64,000 nucleotides of DNA from Bin80 sp965207565 (GCA_965207565.1 CBDBMQ010000020.1:62001-126000), one strand, 5' to 3'. Shown: positions 1 to 9,639, numbered from the stretch's first letter. The notes: generated by a model from the letters alone, not told the origin. Program-made: numbers and translations.

Positions 1-743
1 TGCCGAGCCAGCTTTCGCTGATACCGGTGTAATCGTGCCGTTTTCCGTTTGACCTTTGGCTGGTGAATCAGCTCTCTGTTTCCACTGGTCGACACGGTAG
101 CCACCTGACCGCAATTCCGGTCAATCCCTGTGGCAACCCCATTATCTACCAGTTCCGGTAGCTCTACTTTGTAGCAAACAGTGACATACCACTTTCCTGC
201 CAGTTTCTTGACGACCGCCTTGACCGGCACGCCATCTGGGTACGGGTTGTTACCGCGAATCTGTACATATCCCAGTTTGGGAACAAGTAGCTTCCCGTCC
301 TTGATCTTAACGGCCTCGGGAATCGTGAAAGAGGGTGTGCTGCCATGCCGGGAGTGAAATTTCGGTCGTCCCTTACCGTGCTTGAAGAATCCCTGCCAGG
401 CATCCGCCTGATACTTCAAGGTGTAACGAACGATGGCAAACGAGTATTCAGGTAACCAATCCACATTATCTCGTAGCTCTTTGAATCGTTTGCCAAGCGA
501 AAAGAAGCTCACAGACGGAGTCTTAGTCTTCTCTTTGGACTCGTTCTCTTTTGCTTTGGCGTACGCCTCATAAGCTTTATTCTGTTGTGCCAGCATGGCA
601 TTCCAAACAAACCGGCAGGCACCAGCTAATCCCGCCAGCTTCTTCGCCTTGCTTGGGCTTCCCGGTAATAGCCGATAGACGACGCTTCGGTACGCGTATT
701 GGAAACCAGTCTGCTTGTTTTCGTTCAATCCCTTAACGGGCAT
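1..743 (-). CDS. tnpB: IS200/IS605-family TnpB (OrfB), partial, cut by window edge
   Basis: About 247 codons read without interruption from an ATG at 743 to the left edge, so the C-terminal part lies outside. The N-terminal region has the TnpB-type GACRFVWN stretch, and a basic helical part follows (LKYQADAWQGFFKHGKGRPK). The motif GIDRNCGQVA near residue 210 corresponds to the first RuvC aspartate motif of TnpB. TnpB proteins are RNA-guided nucleases of IS605-type elements; the guide (omega) RNA normally overlaps the 3' end of the gene and would be off the window. No tnpA is visible on the side that can be seen, so this may be an IS1341-type solo tnpB. No frameshift was found in the portion present. 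Family assignment is firm; activity cannot be judged without the remaining RuvC residues. Confidence 0.85.
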   Translation of the reverse strand, partial: MPVKGLNENKQTGFQYAYRSVVYRLLPGSPSKAKKLAGLAGACRFVWNAMLAQQNKAYEAYAKAKENESKEKTKTPSVSFFSLGKRFKELRDNVDWLPEYSFAIVRYTLKYQADAWQGFFKHGKGRPKFHSRHGSTPSFTIPEAVKIKDGKLLVPKLGYVQIRGNNPYPDGVPVKAVVKKLAGKWYVTVCYKVELPELVDNGVATGIDRNCGQVATVSTSGNRELIHQPKVKRKTARLHRYQRKLAR

Positions 744-986
744 GGTATCAATCCAACTGATATTATGGTAAGTAATAGGGTGGATGGCAGCCCATCCTAT
801 TGCATCCGTTAACTCCTTACAACTACAAAGGTTCATGGGTACACACGTATATAATTCCCTTTGTTTTTAAGCGCAATTAAGGCCGCAACCTCGGCGGGAA
901 ATTCTTTTACGCTTGAATTGCCGATGTAAGGCTGGACGGACTGATTCTTGCTGTCAGTGCGTCGTAGTTGTTTCTGTCAGGCATAA

Positions 987-1208
987 TCACGGATATGCCG
1001 CATATCGTTCATTCTTAGGAGGCTTTGGGGCAGGGTGTACCAAGTCGTCGACATAGTTGTCAACAGGAATACTGTACACGCGGAATCCCCTGTACGGAGA
1101 CTTATCACACTTGACAATGACGCTTTCTGAATCTGCCGCACGTCTCCGATTCATCTCTTTTCGAGCTTCCTCACGAGTTTTGCAGTATGTAGGTCCCAAA
1201 ATTGACAT
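987..1208 (-). CDS. small basic hypothetical protein (73 aa)
   Basis: A 73-residue reading frame from an ATG at 1208. The protein is basic, with a run of Arg/Lys/Glu (TREEARKEMNRRRAAD) followed by a beta-rich stretch (VIVKCDKSPYRGFRVYSIPV) and a proline/lysine-rich tail. The amino-acid pattern looks like a real small protein rather than random sequence. No family is recognised and no convincing ribosome binding site precedes it. It lies alone between tnpB and the exchanger gene, so the context gives no function. Confidence 0.4.
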   Translation of the reverse strand: MSILGPTYCKTREEARKEMNRRRAADSESVIVKCDKSPYRGFRVYSIPVDNYVDDLVHPAPKPPKNERYAAYP

Positions 1209-1703
1209 CGGTTGGTGGTAATATGATGGAACACATACTATTTATAAGGCAAATAGCATTGAATGTTGCACGATAGCTGCTGTCTGCTGCAAGAGACCAA
1301 ACTTGCAGTCAAGCCCACAACTTGTCAATCCGCTCTATAATATCGTAGTGATGCTTATGATCACCACAATTACAAACATTTTTCGACAAATGCAAGTGTG
1401 GAGAAAAAACGGGATAGAATGGGAATTAGAGCGGGATAGACGGCAGAAGTTCGCAAACAAATCACCGTTTAGAGGAAAAGAGGAGACAGAGATAAGTACG
1501 TAGATGAAAAGTGATTATATAAATTACAATCACATAATAAATGATACTGATTCAAAGATATAGTGTAAAAGGCCCAAGGTATGACAACTTCGGGGATCAT
1601 TCAGTGTCACTATCTATTTTGGTTTGGGAATTCGGACTAGTCCAAAGAACAATCTGCGTATATGTAACATTTTCACTCAACCCGGTCGCCCCCACCGGTC
1701 CGG
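1209..1703. other. intergenic stretch, no gene recognised
   Basis: About 500 bases between the small hypothetical gene and the 3' end of the exchanger gene. Short open frames exist on both strands, but none has a protein-like composition or a recognisable motif. The sequence is AT-rich and no repeat or RNA gene was recognised. Confidence 0.4.
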
Positions 1704-2957
1704 TTACCAGTAGAGTCGCCAAACGAAAAAGAGAAAGCCGAGAAATAATCCTATCCCTCCCAGTAGGGTTAATTTTTTCGACCGCAGCGTCCACAAGAGT
1801 GGCAAGGTGAGCAAAGCTGCAGCGATAATTGAGATATTTGACGAGCCCGTTGCAACCTCTGGAAGTGGTACAATCAGACCACAAACCCCCATAATCAGCA
1901 ATACATCGAAGATGTTCGATTGAAAGATGTGACCGATCAGAAGTTTGTGCCGGCCGCGGCGGACAACATTGAGTGCGACGACAATGTCAGGAAGAGAGGT
2001 ACTGATTGCCAGCGCACTCGCAGCCAGTGCACCCGAGTTGATGTGCAAGTCCTCGGAAATTTTGACGAGTGAGCCCACGACAATTACGCCGCTGAAGTAT
2101 AAGAAAAGGATAACTGAGCCTAATCCAAGGATCCCAGCCCAGACTGGCCAGTAAGCCACATTCGTTTTTTCAGACCCTCCCCTACGCGTTAATTCTGGAA
2201 AATAATTCCAGACCCGAAACCCAAAAATCAACAATAGTCCACCAATAAAACAGTAGAAGGCAGTGTTCCCTGTTGCAATCGTACTCAATTCTGACCGGAT
2301 CAAAGGAAATGCAAGGGGAACAACGAGAAAGAAAAATGACAGGGTGATCCGCCTAATAGCGGCTTTTTGGTGCCGATCCTGCTCAAGTCGGGACAGTGTT
2401 ATTTCGGGTCGAGTGGGGTGAGGTCCGGCAACAGGTTCTTGGTCGCGGCTTCTGCGAAACTCCAGATAGATGAAGAAAGCATAGAAAAGGAGAAATATGC
2501 CCGCCTCATGACGTTCATATACACCGTCCAGACAAACTATCAAGGTCAGCACCACAGACCCGGCTGCAATAAAGACGGAGTTGCGATTGAGGCTCTTGAA
2601 ATCCAGATACCCGCGATGTAATGCGTGAGACCTGGTGAATAGGCGCAATTGATCGTTTTCCGTCCGCACAAAGAAGAAGAGGGCTAAAACGCCCAAGCCA
2701 AACCCCGCTCCTATGTTGGCAATGATCGTGCCGAAGATGGTCGGAGCGACCAGTTGTGGGGAACCCGAGTACGTTGCCGCGAGGGACGTAAAAAGCTCTG
2801 GCAGAGAGGTTCCGATTCCAACGAGGAAACTGCCGATGAAGTAGTCATTCAGACGGGCTTTGCCCCCAAGCCCACTGGCAATGTCTACAAGTGAGTCACT
2901 CAATTTTACGATAGCATAAATCGAGAGTAACAGTATGCAAAGGTGTGCGACTAACAA
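1704..2957 (-). CDS. calcium/sodium antiporter, CaCA family (YrbG-like)
   Basis: 417-residue inner-membrane exchanger predicted to couple Na+ (or H+) movement to Ca2+ efflux. Ten or so hydrophobic segments are visible. The two internally repeated alpha motifs that line the ion path are present: GIGTSLPELFTSLAA near residue 48 in the N-terminal half, and SALAISTSLPDIVVALNVVR in the C-terminal half, each with the conserved acidic residue after SLP. A long loop in the middle carries many charged residues. Length is somewhat above the 310-360 residues common for bacterial members. The gene ends the minus-strand run that begins with citrate synthase, 39 bases beyond sdhB, but it has no obvious functional tie to the TCA enzymes. 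Confidence 0.87.
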   Translation of the reverse strand: MLVAHLCILLLSIYAIVKLSDSLVDIASGLGGKARLNDYFIGSFLVGIGTSLPELFTSLAATYSGSPQLVAPTIFGTIIANIGAGFGLGVLALFFFVRTENDQLRLFTRSHALHRGYLDFKSLNRNSVFIAAGSVVLTLIVCLDGVYERHEAGIFLLFYAFFIYLEFRRSRDQEPVAGPHPTRPEITLSRLEQDRHQKAAIRRITLSFFFLVVPLAFPLIRSELSTIATGNTAFYCFIGGLLLIFGFRVWNYFPELTRRGGSEKTNVAYWPVWAGILGLGSVILFLYFSGVIVVGSLVKISEDLHINSGALAASALAISTSLPDIVVALNVVRRGRHKLLIGHIFQSNIFDVLLIMGVCGLIVPLPEVATGSSNISIIAAALLTLPLLWTLRSKKLTLLGGIGLFLGFLFFVWRLYW

Positions 2958-2996
2958 CCTGGCTTCAGAGCTAAAGAATGAATGTTGGCGGGGAAA

Positions 2997-3740
2997 TTAT
3001 TCTGAAAGAACCCCTTTCATGTAAGCCCGCCTCATACTGGCGATCCCGTCTATGGAAATGCCCTTCGGACATACTGCCTCGCATTCGGCATAATTCGAGC
3101 AGTCCCCAAACCCCTCTGCATCCATTTGATCCACCATCGCGATGACGCGCTGGGACGCTTCCACCTGGCCCTGGGGAAGCTGAGCTAAATGCGCGATCTT
3201 GGCGGCGGTAAACAGAGAAGCACTCCCATTCGGGCATGCAGCAACGCATGCACCACAGCCAATACATGCTGCATAATCCATTGCCTCTTCTGCCGCATCC
3301 TTGGGGATCGGGATCGCATTCGCATCTGGAGCGGAACCCGTGGTGACAGAAACATATCCGTGTGCTGTGATAATTCGATCAAAGGCACTCCGATCAACGA
3401 CCAGGTCCCGAATTACCGGAAACGCATGCGCACGGAAGGGCTCTACGGTGATGGTATCGCCGTCCTTGAAGCTGCGCATGTGCAATTGACATACTGCAGT
3501 ACGCTTTTGTGGTCCATGTGCAATTCCAGCGACCATCAGGCCACATGATCCACAGATCCCTTCCCGACAGTCACTGTCAAACTCCACAGGATCGTCTCCG
3601 CTTGCAAGAAGCTGCTCATTGAGGACATCCAGGAGTTCCAGAAAGGACATATGCTCGCTGGCCTCGCGAACCGTATAGTCTACAAGTTTTCCTGGAGATT
3701 CGGGGCCTTCCTGTCTCCAAACACGCAGGTTGATAATCAT
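2997..3740 (-). CDS. sdhB: succinate dehydrogenase/fumarate reductase iron-sulfur subunit
   Basis: 247-residue iron-sulfur subunit that carries electrons from the flavoprotein to the membrane haem/quinone site. All three cluster motifs are visible: the [2Fe-2S] cysteines at 58, 63, 66 and 84; the [4Fe-4S] set CIGCGACVAACP at 159-170; and the [3Fe-4S] set around 214-224 (CSNYAECEAVCP). The frame is open much farther upstream, but that extension overlaps sdhA out of frame. The ATG at 3740, just 4 bases after the sdhA stop, gives the normal family N-terminus and was chosen. It is the last gene of the sdhCAB order typical of the Bacteroidota/epsilon b558-type enzymes. Confidence 0.95.
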   Translation of the reverse strand: MIINLRVWRQEGPESPGKLVDYTVREASEHMSFLELLDVLNEQLLASGDDPVEFDSDCREGICGSCGLMVAGIAHGPQKRTAVCQLHMRSFKDGDTITVEPFRAHAFPVIRDLVVDRSAFDRIITAHGYVSVTTGSAPDANAIPIPKDAAEEAMDYAACIGCGACVAACPNGSASLFTAAKIAHLAQLPQGQVEASQRVIAMVDQMDAEGFGDCSNYAECEAVCPKGISIDGIASMRRAYMKGVLSE

Positions 3741-3744
3741 GGCA

Positions 3745-5688
3745 CTATTTATAGCTGCGTTTAGATAGGTGCACGTTCTCAAAGGAGAGTTGTTCGAGAT
3801 GCAATTCAGGGGCACCGTCAGTATACTCCCAGGCTGCTGCATCAGCAAAATCTTCATCGTTACGCGCAGCCTCTCCTTCAGGAGTCTGGTGCTCTTCGCG
3901 GAAATGTCCTCCACAGGATTCCTCACGGCGAAGGGCATCTCGCGCCATGAGCGATCCCAGTTCGATAAAATCAGCCACGCGTCCGGCAAACTCCAGATTC
4001 TTATTGTACCGATCAGCGGTACCCGGAACCAGGACTCGCTCCCAAAATTCCTCTCTCAAGCTCTCAATCGCAGTGATGGACGATTCCAGCCCGCTGCGGT
4101 CGCGGGCCATCCCTACGTGATCCCAAAGCAGACGACCAAGCTCCCGGTGGAACTGGGTCGGAGATTTATCTCCACTGTTCTTCAGGATGCGGTCAATACG
4201 CGCACCGGCCTGCTGCTCAACAGCAGTAAAGGCGTCGTTCGTTACAGGAAGCTGGTCCGACTGGCGAGTTCCCGCCAGGTATGCTCCAAGGGTGTAAGGG
4301 ATCACAAAGTATCCATCCGCCAAGCCCTGCATCAATGCACTGGCCCCAAGGCGGTTGGCACCGTGATCACTGAAATTTGCCTCTCCAAGGACAAAGAGGC
4401 CTGGAACGGTGCTTTGAAGCTCATAGTCAACCCAAAGCCCCCCCATCGTGTAATGGACCGCGGGATAGATCCGCATTGGAGTTTTGTACGGATCATCTCC
4501 CGTAATGCGCTCATACATCTCAAACAGGTTTCCGTAGCGCTCACGAATGGTCTGCTCTCCAAGGCGACGGATGGAATCAGCAAAATCAAGGTAGACTGCG
4601 AGCCGGGTATCGCCGACTCCGCGTCCGGCATCACATTCCTTCTTTGCTGCACGGGAGGCAACATCCCTGGGGACTAAATTGCCGAAACTGGGATAACGGC
4701 GTTCCAGGTAATAATCTCTGGCATCCTCGGGAATCATTTCCGGTGCACGCGTGTCTTTCGGATCTTTCGGGACCCATACACGACCATCGTTGCGGAGACT
4801 CTCGCTCATCAGCGTGAGCTTGGACTGATAATCTCCTGACACCGGGATGCAGGTAGGGTGAATCTGCGTGTAGCATGGGTTCGCAAAAAATGCCCCCCGC
4901 TTATAACAGCGCCAGGCGGCAGTGACGTTGGAGTTCTTGGCATTCGTGGACAGATAGTAGGCATTCCCATATCCACCCGTACAAAGCAGAACCGCATCAC
5001 CTGCGTGCCGCTCCAATTCGCCCGTAATCAGATTGCGTGCGATAATTCCATGGGCACGGTCATTGGCCACAACCAGATCTATCATCTCTCTGCGCGGCAG
5101 CATCTTGACACGCCCCGCGGCAATCTGATGACTCAACGCCTGATAGGCCCCGAGCAGGAGTTGTTGCCCGGTCTGACCTCTTGCATAAAAAGTGCGCGAA
5201 ACCTGGGCACCACCGAACGAGCGGTTCGAGAGTACACCACCGTACTCGCGTGCAAAGGGGACCCCTTGCGCGACCGCCTGATCAATGATATTGTTCGATA
5301 CTTGGGCAAGCCGATACACATTTGCTTCGCGTGCGCGGTAATCTCCACCCTTGATGGTATCATAAAACAGTCGCCAGATGGTATCCCCGTCATTCGGATA
5401 GTTTTTTGCAGCGTTGATTCCGCCCTGTGCTGCGATGGAGTGAGCTCTACGCGCAGAGTCCTGAATACAGAAACAGGTCACATTATAACCCAGCCCTGCG
5501 AGCGTAGCCGCTGCAGAAGCCCCCGCCAAGCCGGAACCCACAACGAGAATGTGGTGTGAACGCTTGTTGGCAGGGCTAACCAGAGAGACCGAATTTTTAT
5601 AGGCATCCCACTTTTCCTGAAGGCGTCCCGAAGGCACCTTCGCATTTAGACGCGGACTATGTGATAGATCTGACGCAGACATGACCAT
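3745..5688 (-). CDS. sdhA: succinate dehydrogenase/fumarate reductase flavoprotein subunit
   Basis: 647-residue catalytic subunit that oxidises succinate to fumarate in the TCA cycle. The FAD-binding dinucleotide motif GSGLAGASAA begins at residue 51. The histidine for covalent FAD attachment lies at residue 83 in RRAHSIAAQGGINAA. The substrate-site region HPTCIPVSGDY and the NRLGASALMQGL segment near residue 450 are present. Length fits the larger B-type flavoproteins of Bacteroidota and Chlamydiae. It sits between sdhC (9 bases) and sdhB (4 bases), so the three are one transcription unit. Start at 5688 (MVMSAS) is plausible; an internal Met at residue 3 is an alternative. Confidence 0.95.
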   Translation of the reverse strand: MVMSASDLSHSPRLNAKVPSGRLQEKWDAYKNSVSLVSPANKRSHHILVVGSGLAGASAAATLAGLGYNVTCFCIQDSARRAHSIAAQGGINAAKNYPNDGDTIWRLFYDTIKGGDYRAREANVYRLAQVSNNIIDQAVAQGVPFAREYGGVLSNRSFGGAQVSRTFYARGQTGQQLLLGAYQALSHQIAAGRVKMLPRREMIDLVVANDRAHGIIARNLITGELERHAGDAVLLCTGGYGNAYYLSTNAKNSNVTAAWRCYKRGAFFANPCYTQIHPTCIPVSGDYQSKLTLMSESLRNDGRVWVPKDPKDTRAPEMIPEDARDYYLERRYPSFGNLVPRDVASRAAKKECDAGRGVGDTRLAVYLDFADSIRRLGEQTIRERYGNLFEMYERITGDDPYKTPMRIYPAVHYTMGGLWVDYELQSTVPGLFVLGEANFSDHGANRLGASALMQGLADGYFVIPYTLGAYLAGTRQSDQLPVTNDAFTAVEQQAGARIDRILKNSGDKSPTQFHRELGRLLWDHVGMARDRSGLESSITAIESLREEFWERVLVPGTADRYNKNLEFAGRVADFIELGSLMARDALRREESCGGHFREEHQTPEGEAARNDEDFADAAAWEYTDGAPELHLEQLSFENVHLSKRSYK

Positions 5689-5697
5689 TTCGTTGAC

Positions 5698-6396
5698 CTA
5701 TTCCAGGAAATAGATGTAAAGTGGGACAAACAGGAATCCAACGGCTACCAGTACCCCCAACACAGCAGCCAGCGTGTACAGATACGGGGACAGGCGGCGG
5801 TTCATCATTCCCAGAGATTGCAGAGCACTCCAGACCCCATGCCGCATATGCATCCCAAGAAGAATCATCACCAGCGGATACCCGAAGGCATAAAGCGGCT
5901 CCTGAAACTTCTCCGTCATCAAACGGCGCAAATCACGCACGATCTCGCCTCCTTCCAGCGTTGCAATATAACCTTGGGCCTCGCCCGGACCGTACTTGAA
6001 AGAGTTTAAATGCAGGATCAGGAATCCGAGTAGGATGATCCCCGTAAAGATCATTGAGCGTGCACTGTATCCCGAGCGGCTAGGAGAGCCGGCACTTTTA
6101 TAGAGCTTGTATCCAACTGGACGGGCTTTGCGGCGGCGCACCTGAATGGCAATCCCCACCACAGCATGCAGAAGAAAACAGAGTGCCAATAGAATCTCAA
6201 TCGTGTAGAAGATCCATCCAAGGCTCAATAACTTATGGGCATAGGTATTGTACGCGTTGGGGTCGGAGGATAGATAGGTAAGGTTCCCAATCATGTGCGC
6301 GATTACAAACGCAACCAGACCAATTCCTGTTGCTCCGGTCAAGACCTTGCGGCCAATCGGGGACATGAGGGCACTCATCAACTTCATGGTGAACAA
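5698..6396 (-). CDS. sdhC: succinate dehydrogenase cytochrome b558 subunit
   Basis: 232-residue membrane anchor with five predicted transmembrane helices (about residues 20-40, 62-86, 114-133, 168-188 and 205-229). Histidines 34, 77, 129 and 183 lie within helices, as expected for the two b-haem ligands of the single-subunit, di-haem b558 anchors used with menaquinone. It hands electrons from SdhB to quinone. There is no sdhD, which agrees with this class. It is first in the sdhCAB operon, 57 bases after gltA on the same strand. The start could be the first Met or the fourth residue. Confidence 0.9.
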   Translation of the reverse strand: MFTMKLMSALMSPIGRKVLTGATGIGLVAFVIAHMIGNLTYLSSDPNAYNTYAHKLLSLGWIFYTIEILLALCFLLHAVVGIAIQVRRRKARPVGYKLYKSAGSPSRSGYSARSMIFTGIILLGFLILHLNSFKYGPGEAQGYIATLEGGEIVRDLRRLMTEKFQEPLYAFGYPLVMILLGMHMRHGVWSALQSLGMMNRRLSPYLYTLAAVLGVLVAVGFLFVPLYIYFLE

Positions 6397-6453
6397 CTTA
6401 TCGCTTTGGAAGGGTGGATCGGAACATGAACCCTATACTCTCACGGTTGCAGA

Positions 6454-7608
6454 TCAGTTGCCACTCTGAGAGTCAATACGGAGTCCCATGGGGCCCGTAT
6501 ACGCTGCCCGTGGCCGGATTAGTCGATTGTTCTCCCATTGTTCCATAAGGTGTGCCGACCAACCGGTAATACGCCCCATCACAAAGAGTGTCGTATAAAA
6601 CTCTGGCTCAATCCCCAGGAGGTGATAGACGAGCCCGCTGTAGAAATCTACGTTTGCGTTGATCCCTTTTTCTTCTTCCATCACCCGGGTAAGGACAGAA
6701 CAAAGGTTCACCCAGTACATGGCATCGCGCTCATGTCCCAATTCAGTGACCATTTGGCGCAAAACGTTTGCACGTGGATCCAGTGTCTTGTAAACACGAT
6801 GTCCAAATCCCATGATGCGCTCTTTAGCAGCAAGTTTTCTGCGAACGAATTCGGCAGGATCTTCACCACTCTCGTGCAACGCAAGCAGCATGAGCATGAC
6901 CCGTGTATTTGCACCCCCGTGCAGCGTCCCCTTGAGTGCTGCAACCCCGCCGGTGACGGCAGAATACATGTCACTGAGCGTAGCTCCGATAACACGTGCA
7001 GCAAAGGTTGAGGCATTCAACCCATGCTCCGCGTGCAGAACCAGAGCAGCATCCAGGGCTTCGATAGCACGAACTCCCGGCTCCTCGCCAGTAAGCATGT
7101 ACAAGAAGTTTGCAGCGGTATTGCCGGTCGTCCGTGGGGGGATCGGAGGCTTCCCATGACGATGGCGCACCAGAGCGGCAATCAAAACCGGGATTTGTGC
7201 GGTCAAACGGAGCGCTTTACAATAATTGGCTTCTTCCGAACCATCATTTGCCTCAGGATCGTAATGCGAGAGCAGGGAAATGCCGGTCCGCAGTGCAGCC
7301 ATTGCATCAAAGTCTGCAGGTAACCGGCCAAGCAGGTCCAGCACTACTTCCGGTACATGACGAAGGCTGACCAGCTGTTCATTCAGCGTGCTCCGTTCCA
7401 CCTCTCCAGGAAGTTGGCCGTGCCAGAGGAGGTATGCCACATCTTCAAAGGTACTGTTCTCAGCGAGGTCTTCAATTGCATACCCTCGATAAACCAAAGT
7501 CCCTTTACGTCCATCAATGTGACAGATGGACGAGTTGAGTGCGATGACACCCTCAAGCCCTTTTACATGACGATCCTGGCCGGATGGAGGAATAATAGGT
7601 GAATTCAT
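6454..7608 (-). CDS. gltA: citrate synthase
   Basis: 384-residue citrate synthase that condenses acetyl-CoA and oxaloacetate, the entry step of the TCA cycle. Active-site regions are visible: HGLNASTFAARV with the first catalytic histidine, GFGHRVYKTLDPRANVL with the second, and VDFYSGLVYHLLGI with the catalytic aspartate. Length matches the short, dimeric type found in Gram-positives, archaea and many Bacteroidota rather than the 430-residue NADH-regulated form. It is placed directly upstream of sdhCAB on the same strand, so citrate synthase and succinate dehydrogenase may be co-transcribed. Confidence 0.94.
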   Translation of the reverse strand: MNSPIIPPSGQDRHVKGLEGVIALNSSICHIDGRKGTLVYRGYAIEDLAENSTFEDVAYLLWHGQLPGEVERSTLNEQLVSLRHVPEVVLDLLGRLPADFDAMAALRTGISLLSHYDPEANDGSEEANYCKALRLTAQIPVLIAALVRHRHGKPPIPPRTTGNTAANFLYMLTGEEPGVRAIEALDAALVLHAEHGLNASTFAARVIGATLSDMYSAVTGGVAALKGTLHGGANTRVMLMLLALHESGEDPAEFVRRKLAAKERIMGFGHRVYKTLDPRANVLRQMVTELGHERDAMYWVNLCSVLTRVMEEEKGINANVDFYSGLVYHLLGIEPEFYTTLFVMGRITGWSAHLMEQWENNRLIRPRAAYTGPMGLRIDSQSGN

Positions 7609-7878
7609 TTGGATAAAATTGAAAGCAGAGCAGGCCAGTAAATTTCGCAGTTTAACGTTTCAACTTCGATGATGTGCCTAAAATGGATCAATTAGCTGGC
7701 ATTTTCGTAACGTAGCAAATTAATTACATCAAAACTTGATCACGGGCCGTTATGGTACGCGATCAATGCCAGCGCGCTACGATACCTTCTGCAGTCCGAC
7801 CACAGTCTCCCTCGCTGGCAGGAACGACAAGATTCGTACCTCCGGGGGTCATGCTAAGCGCGTCCAAAATAGTCTTAT
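7609..7878. promoter_or_regulatory. divergent intergenic region between gltA and rng
   Basis: 270 bases between two divergently oriented starts, so promoters for both the gltA-sdh run and rng should be here. An AT-rich patch around 7710-7740 is the most likely promoter-bearing part. No operator or riboswitch was recognised. Confidence 0.35.
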
Positions 7879-9639
7879 ATGTCAAAAGAAATCATTATTA
7901 ACACCACGCCCAAGGAAACGAGAGTTGCAATCGTTGATAAAGGGAAGTTGGTAGAGTTTTACATAGAAAATCCAGATAACGAGCGAACCGTAGGAGACAT
8001 TTTCCTGGGTTGTATTGATGCGCTCCGCTCGGGACTTCGGGCAGCTTTTGTGGATATTGGAGAGGATCAGCATGGGTTTTTGCATTTCTCTGATCTCACG
8101 GAAAATCTTGAGCAGCAGCTTGCTCTGGTGGAAGATTCGAAGCCTAAGGTCTCTAAAGTCATGGAGGCCGGGGCCTCAAAAAAGGCAAAAACGCCCCCTC
8201 AGAGTGGTCCACACCGGCGCCGCTGGGGGGACTCGAACTTGTTGAAACCCAAACAGAAGATTCTCGTCACGATTACCAAGGAGCCCTATCACAGTAAGAG
8301 CCCCCGGCTTTCCACGGACATCTCACTGGCTGGACGTTTTCTTGTGCTGATTCCGCTTGCGGAGTACAGTGCGGTCTCGCGGCGGATTGACAACAGAAAA
8401 GAGCGTCAACGTCTGCGCTCGATCATGAAAAGAGTCCGGCCATCCGGGTTTGGTCTGATTGCCCGGACCGTTGCCGAAGGAAGGGATGAAGAGGCGCTGG
8501 AATTGGATCTTCAGTTGCTCATCGATCGGTGGGGAAAAATCGAAAAAAAATTGCAGGGATCCCCGAAGGCGCCCATAAAATTGTACGAAGATGTGAATCT
8601 GGCCTCTTCCATCATCCGGGATTTATTCTCCGATGACTTTTCCCGCATTCTGGTGGATAATCATCGAATGTATCGGGCCATCCGCGGGTATATTCTGGCG
8701 GTCGCCCCCCATATGATTAATGCGGTCAAGCAACATAAGGGCCGCAAGTCGGTCTTCGCAGCGGCCGAGGTTGAGGATCAAATCAATGAGGTCTTTGATA
8801 CGCAAGTCAGTCTTCCCTCCGGTGGATCGCTCATCATCGAGTCAACAGAAGCGATGCATGTGATCGATGTGAATTCCGGGCGAACACGTTCAAAACATGA
8901 TCCAGAAGGATTTGCACTGCAGGTCAATCTCGAAGCCGTGGAGGTGATTGCACGTCAAATACGCCTGCGGGACTTGAGTGGCCTGATTGTGATTGATTTT
9001 ATTGATCTGCGGCACGAGAAGAACCGGGAAAAAGTAGATCAGACGCTTGCGCAAGAGCTGCAGACTGATCGAGCACAGACGAATAACCTTCCAATGAGTG
9101 AATTGGGGATTGTTCAGATTTCTCGGGAGCGTCAGCGTGTCAGCGTAACGTCAACCCACCGGCTTGCACAAAAATCACGGATTCGCAGAACGCCCCCACC
9201 GGATCCAGAGGCCACCGAAAAAAGAATCGAGAAGTGGCTCGGCAAACATGATGGTGGCAGTCTGCATTTGCAGTTGCATCCGTTCACAGCTGCTTGGGTG
9301 AATCGTGGTTCATGGCGTCGTAGCAAAAAGGCACAATGGCAGCGTCAGTATAAGCACCGGATCACCGTTGTCGAAGCCGAAGAACTACGCCCGGACGAGT
9401 TCAGGTTTTTGGATGCCACAAGTGAACATGACATTACGGACCTAAGCCCCCGGATGGTTCGCATTAAAGCGCAATCCAAACAACCACCGCCCAAAAAGCC
9501 TAAAAGTGTCAAAAAGACTCAAAAGTCCAAACAGACAGACAAAAACCGCAATCAACGCAAGCCGCGTCGGAACAACAACGGCCAGGTATCCGGGAATCGT
9601 CGGTCCCCCCGAGGGAAAAAATCGACAACCAATGCATGA
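7879..9639 (+). CDS. rng: ribonuclease G/E family endoribonuclease lacking the Zn-link cysteines
   Basis: 586-residue RNase E/G-type endoribonuclease acting in RNA processing and decay. An S1 RNA-binding domain occupies about residues 35-100 (FVDIGEDQHGFLHFSDL). A charged insert follows at 90-125. The DNase I-like catalytic part has D330 and N332 in DVNSGR and D373 in IVIDFIDL; the 43-residue spacing equals that of D303 and D346 in E. coli RNase E. After SRERQRVS the usual zinc-link CPxC motif is absent and is replaced by a basic proline-containing stretch (QKSRIRRTPPPDPEATEKR). The C-terminus is a long Lys/Arg/Gln-rich tail that may bind RNA. The missing Zn-link, which joins the dimer of dimers in RNase E, is the odd point. 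Confidence 0.9.
   Translation: MSKEIIINTTPKETRVAIVDKGKLVEFYIENPDNERTVGDIFLGCIDALRSGLRAAFVDIGEDQHGFLHFSDLTENLEQQLALVEDSKPKVSKVMEAGASKKAKTPPQSGPHRRRWGDSNLLKPKQKILVTITKEPYHSKSPRLSTDISLAGRFLVLIPLAEYSAVSRRIDNRKERQRLRSIMKRVRPSGFGLIARTVAEGRDEEALELDLQLLIDRWGKIEKKLQGSPKAPIKLYEDVNLASSIIRDLFSDDFSRILVDNHRMYRAIRGYILAVAPHMINAVKQHKGRKSVFAAAEVEDQINEVFDTQVSLPSGGSLIIESTEAMHVIDVNSGRTRSKHDPEGFALQVNLEAVEVIARQIRLRDLSGLIVIDFIDLRHEKNREKVDQTLAQELQTDRAQTNNLPMSELGIVQISRERQRVSVTSTHRLAQKSRIRRTPPPDPEATEKRIEKWLGKHDGGSLHLQLHPFTAAWVNRGSWRRSKKAQWQRQYKHRITVVEAEELRPDEFRFLDATSEHDITDLSPRMVRIKAQSKQPPPKKPKSVKKTQKSKQTDKNRNQRKPRRNNNGQVSGNRRSPRGKKSTTNA

Noticed and set aside
1541..1884. Short frames on both strands downstream of the exchanger gene
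   Set aside because: They overlap the 3' end of the exchanger gene and show no conserved-looking sequence.
3769..4677. Long + strand frame of about 300 codons inside sdhA
   Set aside because: It lies opposite a clear flavoprotein gene; its translation has no protein-like pattern and arises from codon bias of the real gene.
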